A DNA stretch of 53,188 nucleotides, taken from positions 1 to 53,188 of the forward strand of contig JAKTTT010000094.1 in NCBI GenBank assembly GCA_030581615.1, in the 5' to 3' direction. Each line of letters opens with the position of its first letter. Within the stretch, counting starts at the first letter, position 1. Origin of the DNA: Alloascoidea africana (taxonomy: Eukaryota; Ascomycota; Alloascoideomycetes; Alloascoideales; Alloascoideaceae). Below the pieces are notes generated by a model. The model was given only the letters and a program-made list of their open reading frames with translations, was not told where the DNA came from and searched no databases. Positions 42,621 through 52,821 of the stretch are shown here, one piece after another. Made by a program: the position numbers and the translations under genes.

Positions 42621-43109
42621 AATAAAAGGGAATAGATAAGAAAGTAACAAACAGGGAAGTAGAAGAATAGGAAAAGAGTCCCATGGCGGTCTAAGCAGTA
42701 TATATAAAAAGCCCGTGGATTGCGAATATGTGATTGATGCTGAGTAACAGGAATCTTTGCTTATTAATTCGCATCTCCAGTCCAGATCTGGGTTGAAGCC
42801 TCCGACAAAATAAGCAAACTCTCCATTTCACCTGCTTCTATCATGTCCCTGTCCATCGTCAACTAGGTCTCGATAGATTATGCTCGCCCCTTCCTCGAGT
42901 CTCGCTTTGTGGAAAACTCGCTGGGCGGGCCGAGTTTTTTTTTTTCATGTTCCTTGCCCATCGGATGTGGTAACAGGGTCTTGAATAAATACCGACATCT
43001 TCTCTTCTCCCTCTTCTCTTCCTCGCCTAGTTTACTGTCTACCGCCACCACATCCACCACAACCATTGTTGTCGTTATCATATTTATCGCGGTTTAGGCT
43101 TTCTTCAGA
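42621..43109. promoter_or_regulatory. Divergent promoter between YAP1 and DPL1
   Basis: A TATATATAAAAA run at 42699-42710 lies about 80 bp upstream of YAP1. The DPL1 side carries a poly-T tract and a CT-rich leader. No other gene was seen. Confidence 0.55.
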
Positions 43110-45097
43110 ATGCAATTCTACAGCGATGCCTCCCAACTCAAGCCGTTTTCCAGTTTAGCAAGCTACGTCTCATTACCCAACTCTCCAGCTGTGGAGCATG
43201 TTGTGTCTACACTGGATAGTACTTTCGATCTCATCTACGAGGGCTACTTTTCATCCGTAACATGGCTTGAACTGTAAGTTGAGATTGTTTTCATATTTTC
43301 CGACGCAAACTCTTCAATTGGACTCTTCTTTTCCTAACCAATTGTTATTAGTTTTCGCGATGGCATTGTGGCCTAGTAAGTAGGGATAACCAAAAATAAT
43401 GCCATTTGATGACCCGTCTCTTGGCGCTTTTGTTTTCTAACCTGTCAATTTGTCTTGCGGGGTTTTTCCGCGTCCGCGCCTTAGCATCATTGGATCCTAT
43501 CTCTTGAAATACTATCGATTTATTTATGGATATGGGTTATACACTTCTTTTAGAATACTTGGTCGCAACATATCTAGAAGTCTGTTCAAACTGCTGTTGG
43601 CTTCCCCATTTGCAAAAGGCAAAGTCGAAGGCCAGGTGAAAGAAGCTATAAAGCAATTGGAGGCAAGCATAATTGTGAAAGGCGACCTCCCGGATCATTC
43701 TTCACTTCCAGAGAAAGGCTGGACTCAAGACGATGTGCTGAAAGAATTGGCAAAGTAAGACGATGCGATTAACATAAGCAAGCACTCTGATATGAACTAA
43801 CCTTTTTTGTGTGATGCTTAGGCTATCTGGTCTAAAACACTCGGATTGGAAAAACGGAAAGGTTTCTGGTGCCGTGTACCATGGAGGACAACAACTTATT
43901 GAGCTTCAAACAGCGGCGTTTGAGCAGTTTTGTGTTGCAAATCAGCTTCATCCGGATGTGTTTCCAGGAGTACGAAAGATGGAATCCGAGGTTGTGTCTA
44001 TGGTTTTGAACCTTTACAATGCTCCTGAAACTGGATGTGGCACTTCGACCAGTGGAGGTACGGAATCTTTACTTTTAGCATGTCTTTCTGCAAGAGCAAG
44101 AGGAGAGAGACTATTTGGAATTACAGAGCCCGAAATGATTGTTCCTATAACCGTTCATGCTGGATTTGACAAGGCAGCATATTACTTTAAGATCAAGATC
44201 CACCATGTTGACATAGATCCTGTCAGTGGGAAAGTTAAGCTGGGGGCGGTTAAGCGATTAATAAACAGAAACACCATATTAATAGCTGGATCTGCTCCTA
44301 ATTTCCCACATGGGATTATAGATGACATTGAGGGATTGAGCAAACTCGCAGTGAAGTACAATATCCCTTTGCACGTTGACTGTTGTTTGGGCTCTTTCGT
44401 AGTTCCGTTTCTAAATGAAGTTGGGTTTTCAGCTCCTGTGTTTGACTTTCGACTTGCTGGAGTGACGTCTATTTCGTGCGATACCCATAAGTATGGATTT
44501 GCGCCAAAGGGTAGCAGCATAATAATGTATCGAAATCCGGAGCTACGCTCTTTCCAGTATTACATTTCATCGGACTGGACGGGTGGGCTATATGGATCAC
44601 CAACGCTAGCTGGATCGCGGCCTGGTGCTCTAATGGTTGGGTGCTGGTGCACACTAATGTCAATTGGGAAAGCTGGATATCTCCAATACTGTAAAGAAAT
44701 TGTAACTGCTGCTCAACGATTCAAACGAGTGATTATTAAAGAGATGCCACAGTTGCAAATTATTGGAGATCCGCTTGGTTCTGTTGTTTCATTCCGTTCG
44801 GACAAGTTGAGCATTTACCACTTGGGAGACTTGATGGCAACCAAGGGATGGCATCTCAGTTCTCTCCAGAATCCGCCTGCTTTGCACGTAGCGTTCACCT
44901 ATTTAACCGTGCCAGTGGTAGATCAACTTATTTCTGAACTCAAGCGCTCTGTGGAATATCTAGAGAAGAATGAAACTGGCGGTGGTGATCGCGGTGGTGA
45001 AACAGCCGCTATCTACGGTGTGGCGGGTAGCGTTACAACGACTGGAGTAGCTGACCGATTGATCGAAGGCTTCATTAACGCCATGTACAAAGTATGA
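43110..45097 (+). CDS. DPL1: Sphingosine-1-phosphate lyase (dihydrosphingosine phosphate lyase)
   Basis: PLP enzyme of the ER that splits phosphorylated sphingoid bases into an aldehyde and phosphoethanolamine, the exit step of sphingolipid breakdown. Four exons: 43110-43273, 43352-43375, 43485-43754 and 43822-45097. Introns have GTAAGT, GTAAGT and GTAAGA donors and CTAAC branch points. All phases fit, giving 577 residues (S. cerevisiae Dpl1 has 589). The 24-nt second exon is a microexon encoding part of LFRDGIVAY. A membrane-anchor segment spans exons 1-3 (IIGSYLLKYYRFIYGYG). The catalytic block SISCDTHKYGFAPKG carries the PLP lysine (Lys376 of the spliced protein, codon 44489-44491). Upstream are SGAVYHGG, GTSTSGGTESLLLAC and HVDCCLGSFVVPF. 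Confidence 0.95.
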
Positions 45098-46489
45098 ATA
45101 AGTTTTATGCTTGTTTTGCCCCGATAGTACGGCATAACATGTTTACTTAGATTAGTTTTTGCTCTTTTTTTATCTTATTTTAATGACGAGAAACAAAACA
45201 AACCGTGTTGAGTTTATTTCTTATTCTTTACAAAGGGGTTCCGTCTAGGATGACTAGTCGGACGATTTATTTAGTCTGGAGGAATGTGTAGCTTATTTTG
45301 GATCATCAGTGGTAGCGTGATTGGCATCGAGATATATGCTAGTCTGGGTGGTGCAGACAAGGGGGTTTGTGGAGGCCCGAAAATATACGGCTATCCGAGA
45401 TATTTGAAGCTGGGAGGATCGCTATATGCGGTTAAACAGACATCGAGACCGAACAGGCAACAGTCGTCCGACCCCCAATCAAGCCATCGCGGTATGGCCA
45501 TTGGGACCGGGCCCATTGGTCGGGAAGTCCCGTTAGGAGTCGAGGCCGGCGGTCGGTGGCTGATGAGGGAGCCCGGTGGAGCGTTTTGAGAAGGTTAGCA
45601 ACGGCCATGCAGGGCGGCCGTGGGAAGAAACCCTATCTGGATTAAAAATACGGCGATAATGATGAATCAGCAGCCGTGACGGTCGATTAGCATGCGATTT
45701 AGGCCCAGGTCGCGAGTCGGGAATGTCTGTTCTTGGTGTATTATCCTGCTGCCTTTGTCTGTCTTCTTGGCTTTTCCCACAATGTGCTCCGTATTCACCA
45801 CCAGTATTGTGTTCTCGGCTAGCCAAATTAGACTTGTCGATTTCATGTTAGATCTCATCATGAGACAGCGTTAACCATAAACCTGATCCTTCCACGTTTT
45901 TTCAAAAGTCTACGGTTCATCATCCAATCAGGGGGAGTGCGATAAGCATTATCCCATACCCATATACGATCCAGTAATGTATATGGGTATGAGCTAATTG
46001 TCTCAAAATTTTCATACAATGCGAAGGAAGGAGTTGGTATTTCCTGAGGTACTGATGAGAACCTTAGTAAACATGAAACTGTAAAAAAATTTACTAAGAC
46101 TGGTCACTCCAGAACTGCTTCTGGAAACAGAAGTAGATGCACATGTCTCGGGTTCTTCCCACAATCAAAAGATTAAACTCAAATATGGCTAGGTCTCTAT
46201 TTACACCAAAAAAACAAGAGGGAAAACTGTGTATCAAGTAAGCAATGTGAAAATATGATATATCAAAAAATAAAAAATAGTGAGAGCGAATAAAAAAAAT
46301 GTACAGCTTGAAATCATAAAAGATTGATAAAGGGGAGAATAAAAGATTCGAATCAAGTCAACAACAGTGCGATGATGTCATCATTAAACAGACCAATAAA
46401 TTATCATTAGTAAAGAACAAGAGCAAAAATTAGAACAAACAAAAATAAGAAAAATTAACGTCTTTGAAAACGAATAAGCAGAAATCGCT
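45098..46489. other. 1.4-kb convergent gap with a GC-rich core
   Basis: DPL1 and the PH-domain gene end facing this gap. Bases of about 45290-45720 are clearly richer in G and C than the flanks and contain a GGGAC...GTCCC inverted repeat near 45505-45535. The one plus-strand open frame (from 45284, 101 codons) does not resemble a protein I know. The core could be a noncoding RNA gene, but I could not match it to RNase P, MRP, SRP, telomerase or snRNA signatures. From 46100 to 46489 the sequence is A-rich and looks like ordinary 3' flank. Confidence 0.4.
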
Positions 46490-47803
46490 CTATACCACCG
46501 AGATTAATTTATTCCTTCCAACCACGTATTCACGACAGGCTTCATGGTTGCTGTCTCTCTTTTTTTTCTTGAAGAGGAGATTAGAGGCGAGACTTTCGTT
46601 CCAAGAGGACCGCTCCGTGCGAACCAGCGCCTTGCCCTGCCACCTCTCTCTCGACTTTAGCGACTTCATACACCCACGAACAGTAAGATAACGAAATGTC
46701 GAATCCTCATCGTCGTTGTAATCTTGGCCGCTGTCGCACGTTTTGGGGTCATCTTTCTCTTGCTCTTGCTCCTGCTCTTGCTCGTGAGAGTTCGTGGTGG
46801 GTCTGCCAAGCCCTTGGGCCTGCACTTCGGGCAAGGAGTATCTGGGCACCGATGAAAAAGTTGAATATTCTGCCTGCCCCGCCTCCGCCTCCACGGGAAT
46901 TTCAAACGTGTCGTAATCGTCTAGATCCTCCTCGTCTCCGTATGCTTCGAAAACGGAGCTCATAATTTGTAGAGAGTCAGAGGGGTCTGAGTGGGCTCGG
47001 GTTCTGTATCGCACACCCGCAGCTCCAGCCTCTGTTTCAGCACCGTATCGGCAGCGGTAGTAATAGCGCAAGTACTGGGCAAACCCCCTAGGTATCGTTT
47101 TCCAATTGGGCATTTCTCGCAGTTCGATCGGCAGCGCAACAGCACAGCCCATCGACAAGGCAACGTACCACTGCACAAAGTCCTCCTTGTCGGAGCACTG
47201 GAACAGCATCTGCTCGTCCTCAATTCGCACTCGCAGGACATGGCGCCGTCGTTTGTAGTCTGTGGCCACGCCGACTTTGGCGCGCTGTAATGTGTAGGAC
47301 TTGATCAAAGACCGTTTCGTCTGGGCGTGAAAACTTGGGGGATGGTACTCGTCCTCTGAGTTGCTGGAGGGCTGGGATAAAAAGCTCGCGCTACAGGAAC
47401 ACGCAATGTCGTTTGAGGGAAGAAGCACCACGGGATCCGAACGCGTTGACTTTACAGACCAGGAAGACGAGGAGGAAGAGGAAGAGGAAGAGGATCTCGA
47501 ACGAGATGACGCGTTCGCGGATGAGACGTTATCTTTGGGCTTTTTCGCAGAGTAGATGTTCAATTGGGTGCTGTTTAAATCGACAAACACAAACCTCCAT
47601 TGCCTTCTTGTACTTGGCTCAAACGGACTACACAGCTCGATTTTTTGCTCCAGCACACCGCTTCTCTCGACAGTTGGAACGTAAGTGGGCAGGTTTTCGT
47701 CTGGTGGTGGAGTGTAGCGCGGTAACGGAACAGACTCGGATACAGAGTGATAGGCGAGGTCTTGTTGAGGCAAAGGCAGGCCTTCGCTGGACATTAGGGT
47801 CAT
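46490..47803 (-). CDS. PH-domain protein (YHR131C/YNL144C family)
   Basis: A 437-residue protein. The start MTLMSSEGLPLPQQD is followed by a Pro-rich LPRYTPPPDENLPTYVPTV motif, typical of this yeast family of uncharacterised PH proteins and including PPxY-like short motifs (LPTY, TPPP). A PH domain runs from about residue 50 to 220. It begins RQWRFVFVDLNSTQLNIYS and ends with a helix around FVQWYVALSMGCAVAL. It is split by a Ser-rich insert of about 80 residues. A conserved NWKTIPRGFAQYLRYYYRCRYG segment follows, and the tail is acidic with Glu-Gln repeats. Lipid-binding membrane association is likely from the domain; the specific role is not known to me. Confidence 0.78.
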   Translation of the reverse strand: MTLMSSEGLPLPQQDLAYHSVSESVPLPRYTPPPDENLPTYVPTVERSGVLEQKIELCSPFEPSTRRQWRFVFVDLNSTQLNIYSAKKPKDNVSSANASSRSRSSSSSSSSSSSWSVKSTRSDPVVLLPSNDIACSCSASFLSQPSSNSEDEYHPPSFHAQTKRSLIKSYTLQRAKVGVATDYKRRRHVLRVRIEDEQMLFQCSDKEDFVQWYVALSMGCAVALPIELREMPNWKTIPRGFAQYLRYYYRCRYGAETEAGAAGVRYRTRAHSDPSDSLQIMSSVFEAYGDEEDLDDYDTFEIPVEAEAGQAEYSTFSSVPRYSLPEVQAQGLGRPTTNSHEQEQEQEQEKDDPKTCDSGQDYNDDEDSTFRYLTVRGCMKSLKSRERWQGKALVRTERSSWNESLASNLLFKKKKRDSNHEACREYVVGRNKLISVV

Positions 47804-48207
47804 AATGAGAACTAGAGGAACAGGTAAACAAAAAGGACAGTACTTGAATCTGGGAACCCAAGAGCAAGATCAAGAGTTTTATACCCGCCCCAGGTGCTGC
47901 CGGTCGGACAATGTTGTGGGGTAAAGCCGAGTTCGTTTCTTTTTCCTCCGGTGACACAGACAGGGCAGCGCGTCACGCGTGCATAAGCGTACATGCAGGA
48001 CACATGCGACGGAGAGACGCGTGCCCGCATAACTGCATCTGCACGGGAACCGAGAGCGTGCGCCATGAGTAATGTGTAATGGGTGCAAGGGTGTATAGTT
48101 TTTCTGGTCGGTCGGCGTTTTCGGACTTTTCGCCATGGGTCTACGGGTGTTGTGCCTTGGGACTGACTCCAGGATGAGAAGAGGATTAGCAAGGACGAAG
48201 AGACCAA
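47804..48207. promoter_or_regulatory. Divergent promoter between the PH-domain gene and bZIP gene A
   Basis: A GC-richer 404-bp spacer between the two starts. No clear TATA box. No other gene was seen. Confidence 0.45.
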
Positions 48208-49493
48208 ATGTTGAAAGTAGCCTGTATGACGAAGGAGTTTCCATCAGATGTAAGCAGATCTACAGTGCTCATTTGTTTTGTTTACTTATTTATTAACCCT
48301 AGGGGATGTGTTATTGGATCCAGAAAAGACGAGAGCAGATACGTAGAGCACAGCGGACCTATCGACTAAAGAAGCGAAGCAATGAGGAAAGCAATCATCA
48401 GAGAATAAAGCTGTTGGAAGAGACGATATTGTCCATGGAGCGAGATTTTGCAAATATGTACGATAGTATTACGCAGCTGGCTGAAGAGCTTGACTTTCCT
48501 CACGGTTTGATGAAGGCTGTGGCGGTTACAGGCATCAAGATGAGATCCCATTTGGCCAACAGTGGTGTTTCTGCCGAGAAAGAACCCGAGTGTGATGATA
48601 CGGATATTGTGGAATTTGTTGGAGACAATGATAAAAGCGTTGGCTTGATGACTTGTTTCAGCTTAGAAGATTGCGATATGATGAAAGTCGATGCTGTGGT
48701 TGAGACAACTAAGGACCTCCAAACGATAAACACTGGATCGAGTAGTGATACCACTGAGACATTCAGTAGCTTCGATGATGAAAAGATCAAGCCAGAAATC
48801 CATTATGAAAGATTAGATGAAGTGGAACCAGACATTTTTGACCACCAAACGACTTATGACACCTGGCGTACAAAAGTATACACTCTGTCAAACCAACTCT
48901 CAAATCTGACCTTGGACCCCATTTCCACCTCTATTGAAGTATATCAGCCGCTCACGGATGTTCGTCACAATCTGCTCCAAGACTCTCTGTTCGTACAACT
49001 TCAACGCCAAGTTTTGGTAATTTCACTCGGCAGCAATCCAGCGTCTACTGAGTTTTTTTCATCTCCACTACTTGTGGGTGATAAGGGGAATGCGACTCCC
49101 GCCTCCTTTGCAGAAAAACTCATTCTCTATTCTCTCGTCTGTGCGCTAATGTGTTTCCAAAATAGTGAAGTTTTAACACTAAAGCTCCATTTCCCCGAAA
49201 ACCAGAAAAAGATGGAAGAACTTCGTTCATTTCTCGCGTTTGCTTGGGATCGTGCATCGCGAGACCTTGGATCGATAGGATTCTTGACACACCCGAAAAA
49301 TGATCCAGCTTATCCAGGTTATGTGTCTGCTGTGGCTGTAGAAAAGCGGCTCAAGCAGCACGGCGGTAGTCTCGAAGCGTTTAATATGGACATTGTTATA
49401 CTGTTGTTGCTCGAAGGCTGCTTCTGCCTTGGAATGGCGCCTCGGTTCTCTACTGACGCTGTAACTCTAGCTATAAAATTGGGCAGAAAGTAA
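48208..49493 (+). CDS. AP-1-like bZIP protein A (tandem paralogue)
   Basis: First of two adjacent paralogues. The second exon opens with a basic region, KRREQIRRAQRTYRLKKRS, followed by an atypical dimer helix (IKLLEETILSMERDFANMYD) instead of a clean leucine zipper. Proposed exon 1 is 48208-48249 (MLKVACMTKEFPSD) with a GTAAGC donor at 48250. The acceptor is the CAG at 48321-48323, placing the intron directly before the basic region as in gene B. A TAG acceptor at 48301-48302 is also in frame and would add a few residues. The spliced length is about 403 residues. The C-terminal 110 residues (YPGYVSAVAVEKRL, LEGCFCLGMAPRFSTDAVTL) match gene B and resemble a domain I recall from AP-1-like bZIP proteins of filamentous fungi. 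Likely a nuclear DNA-binding regulator with unknown targets. Confidence 0.75.
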
Positions 49494-49830
49494 GATCTCG
49501 TTTGTTTTAGATTTGTTTTTTTGTTTTTTTTTAAGAAATGTCGCCTTGCTTTGGATCATAGCTTGGTTTTGTGATGTGGGATTTACTCTCGGTTTTGGTT
49601 TTTGGTTTTTGGTAGGAAATATAGTACATAGACTAGGATTTCTCTGCATTATAATTCAAAGCGCTTTTGCGCCCTTTTTATTCTTCTCTGTTACCAGAAA
49701 ATCACAGGATTGTGGTTTCGGCTGCCGTCCTGATGAGGTGATCTACTCCTAAAACATTTATAACCGTGGTTCCTTATTTTCGCCCTCCATTTTCACATCT
49801 GGAGAATTAGATGGTCCAACTACTATTACC
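49494..49830. other. Spacer between the tandem bZIP genes
   Basis: T-rich 3' flank of gene A and leader of gene B. No gene was seen; a small hydrophobic open frame here is incidental. Confidence 0.45.
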
Positions 49831-51304
49831 ATGAGAAGCAATGATTTGCCCGCTTCCTCACCCGCTATGCCGTTAACGATGTCATCGTCGGCATCGCAAG
49901 GTCGCCGTGCCATTATCCTCGCCAATTCCAAAGAGGTATGCTCTATCTTCTTTTGCATGTGAACCCTCCTCATACTAACATTTTTCTTTACGCCAAAATT
50001 AGAGACGCAGAGAGCAGCTCCGAGTAGCGCAGCAAGTGTATAGAAGGAGGAAAAAATGCCAAGAGGAAAAGTACAAGGAAAAGATTCGGCTCCTAGAGGA
50101 CATCATTACAAACGTTGAGCAGGATTTTTCATGGTTCTATGACACTGCGATTAAAGAACTACGACGGCAGAGGCATAGGAGATTATCTTCACAACGACGA
50201 CAACAAACCAGTACATTCGCTCCTGAAGCAATTGCTCAAGATTCCTATTGTTCCGTTGATGACCACTTGATCAAACTTTTGACGGTGATCAACACCAAAA
50301 TTCGAAACGAGATTAATCGAGGTCATATAGAAAGGAAACAACAGCAACAACAAGAACAGCCTATAAAAACAAACAACTCCAAATCAAGGCAAATCGATGT
50401 GGGAATTAGCAACAGTGTGAATGGCCCTCCGAGTATGCCGGTGCAGACATCAACAGCATCAACACCAGCAGAATCGAGCACCACGCAACAAAGAAATGAT
50501 ACCACAATCGAGAATCCCAGTGTTGAGAATCCTGCCACCCAAAGTTCCCCGGTGTTTCCATTTGGTTCTTTCGATGAATGGAGACAGAATGTTTACAAAC
50601 CGACCAAAGCAGGATGTGCGATCTCGACATGTGAAGACGTCGACATGGGATTCAAGGATTACAACCATGTCTCGCCATTCTCAGCCCAGCCTGAGCCAAA
50701 TCAATATCAACCACAACCACAGCAGCCTCCAAGTTCGATAGACACTGATTCTCCAGAATCTATAGATATGGGGCGCTCTCAACCCGGAACAGACCTATTG
50801 TTAATGGCCAATGAGATACCTTTTGGCAACTCTGAGTTTGAATCTATAAGTGTTACCGGCATGTGGAGAACCAGCAGACCCGATGATTCCGTGCAAACAG
50901 TGCTTATCGAGCAATCAATGATAACTGCAATGATTGTTTTCAAAGAACCAGATCCGTTCCAAGTAAAAGTCAGGTTCCCAGAACATCCAAAACCACTTGA
51001 TGTGATCCCGTATATAAATTCAATGGCACAGCAGTTTTTAACATGCCATGATCAACTTTTAGCAGCAACCGCCTGGCTTAGCAAATCGCCATTTCCCGAA
51101 AAAGATCACAAGTATCCTGGATTTTTAACAGCTAGTGAGGTTCAGTATAAGGTGGAACAATGCGGAGGACCCGAGTTTTTCGATCCTGAACTTTTTTATC
51201 CTATGATCCTAGGAGGTTGTTTCTTCCTGGGTCTGCGGCCTCGATACTGTATTCGTACTGTATCCCTTGCCTTGAAGTTAAGCAGAAAGCGCGGTATATG
51301 CTGA
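49831..51304 (+). CDS. AP-1-like bZIP protein B (tandem paralogue)
   Basis: Exon 1 (49831-49935) encodes MRSNDLPASS onward through RRAIILANSKE, phase 0. The intron 49936-50002 has a GTATGC donor, a perfect TACTAAC and a TTAG acceptor. Exon 2 (50003-51304) begins with the basic region RRREQLRVAQQVYRRRKK, followed by the dimer helix IRLLEDIITNVEQDFSWFYD. The total is 468 residues. The middle is Gln/Ser/Pro-rich and low complexity. A short motif FDEWRQNVY is shared with gene A (YDTWRTKVY). The C-terminal domain (VKVRFPEHPKPLD, KYPGFLTASEVQYKVEQCGG, LGGCFFLGLRPRY) is the best-conserved part of the pair. The same intron position, order and domain plan support a tandem duplication. Targets are unknown. 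Confidence 0.78.
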
Positions 51305-51790
51305 GGGAAGAAACTACCTGGTGTATTCATTGTTCAGTGACAATGGATTTTGATCTGGACATGCATGGATTCTGTGGGAGCGATTTTTCACCTGTGTGGT
51401 CATTGAAGTAGAACTGAAATAGTCCATTTATGTTATTTTGTTTTTTTTTGCTCTTTTTCAATTGTGAGAAAGACGGGTTACTGGAATATGTGGTTTTGTT
51501 GAACGCCAGCCTTTGAAAGGCATTCATCTGCAATACAGAGCAGTCACAGAGGTAGGCGTATTAGTGCATCTTTTACTACTTGTTTTTTGTTTCTCTATTT
51601 TTTTCTTTTTCTTTTATCTTTTGGTCTGGGAAAATATATAAATTTATATAGGATAGACTTATCAAATGGTAGAATGTGCCATTTTCAGTTCTTGTGTTTA
51701 CTACATATCCCAGTAAGAATTCGGTTAAGATACTTTTAAAATCTTTGTGTTATGTCTTCGCTTCTCGCAAATTCCACCTCGTCAAATAGC
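51305..51790. other. 3' flank of bZIP gene B
   Basis: T-rich sequence with no recognised gene. A small open frame at 51217-51411 overlaps the end of gene B and is incidental. Confidence 0.45.
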
Positions 51791-52280
51791 TGATTCGGTC
51801 CTCCTGGGTGGACCATCAGCTTGTCGCATTTCTTTCCTTATTTTTTTCTCTTCTTAAATCAGAAGACCTTGAGATTCCTCTACACGATTCTCCTTTTTGT
51901 AGGCTTGTCATTTGGTAACTCTCCCACGCTTGCTAATTGATTTGTTTGCCTCTCGAAGAGTCTCTATTGACACGTAAAAGAATTGTCTGATAAACAAAAT
52001 TCCGAGCTCTCCCAGCACTCAACTAGTAGTCTCATAAATTGGTATTGAAAAGGGAAGTTTTATCATAAAGGTTGGTGGATTTGGTTGTTGTTGTGGCAGA
52101 ACATTAGGCGTCACAGAGACCAAATGGTAGCCACTCATGGCATCAACCACAAACATTTGATATCCCCCCTTTTCTCGACAAACAGAGTATCTTTAAAGTA
52201 CTTTATCCAGTCAATAACAGTATGAACAGTTTTTTGATTATTGGTAGACTGGATTGAGGAGGATGGCAGATTTCACTCTA
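51790..52280 (-). mobile_element. Ty3/gypsy reverse transcriptase fossil
   Basis: The minus strand near 52100-52165 reads FVVDAMSGYHLVSV, matching the reverse transcriptase block (LD..SGYHQI) of Ty3/gypsy elements, and weaker similarity to the following reverse transcriptase blocks continues to about 51800. Part of it is shared with the fossil at 660-890. The copy is broken and appears old. No LTRs or target duplication were found. Confidence 0.6.
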
Positions 52281-52720
52281 TATACCAATTATTGTCTTTT
52301 CCCGATTCTAGCTGAAGCTTGGCTAGATTCTCAATTCTAGAAGGATGGAACAAATATCCTCAATCAGAGAAATCTAGAATGACCTCTACTAATACTCTCT
52401 TATCCACCGAGTTCAATTTCTTCACATTGACTGGAGTATTGCATTAAGCGCGTCATTTTTGTTTCAGCCAGAAATGTAATGCACTGATAGAGTATATCTG
52501 GGAACCCTTAACTTTTGGTCTTGCCTAGATACATATAAGCGAATGTTTTCTGTGTTTTAGAAGTATGTTACGTGGACAGAAACTTGGCTTTTAAAGGAAG
52601 AGGATGAGTTATGTGGCTGGCTATATGAAGCATGCGATAGCCAAGGGAATGAAAAGAAAAGATTATTACATGGTGGATGGGCACAAGCCTACTTCACCCT
52701 CGGTGAATTGTGTAAAGAGA
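52281..52720. other. Unassigned sequence before the pogo-type element
   Basis: AT-rich sequence that may extend the Ty3/gypsy fossil to its left. No gene was recognised. Confidence 0.3.
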
Positions 52721-52765
52721 TAACGTACTGTATATGCGAACGAATCACATATGCGAGCGAATCAC
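52721..52765 (+). repeat. Probable left end of a pogo/Fot1 transposon with a 17-bp direct repeat
   Basis: After a TA at 52721-52722 comes ACGTACTGT and then two copies of ATATGCG(A/G)CGAATCAC-like 17-mers at 52732-52748 and 52749-52765, differing at one base. Direct repeats inside the terminal repeat are typical transposase binding sites. The matching right end is outside the window. Confidence 0.5.
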
Positions 52766-52821
52766 TTTCCACAATCCTGCCAAACTCCTTATTTAACTAT
52801 TACTTTCTTCTGACACATAAC

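Noticed and set aside
45284-45589. 101-codon open frame in the GC-rich island
   Set aside because: No domain, no signal, and its length is explained by high GC content.
45098-45720. RNase P, SRP, telomerase RNA or spliceosomal RNA
   Set aside because: None of the short conserved signatures I know were found in the GC-rich core, so no RNA type is claimed.
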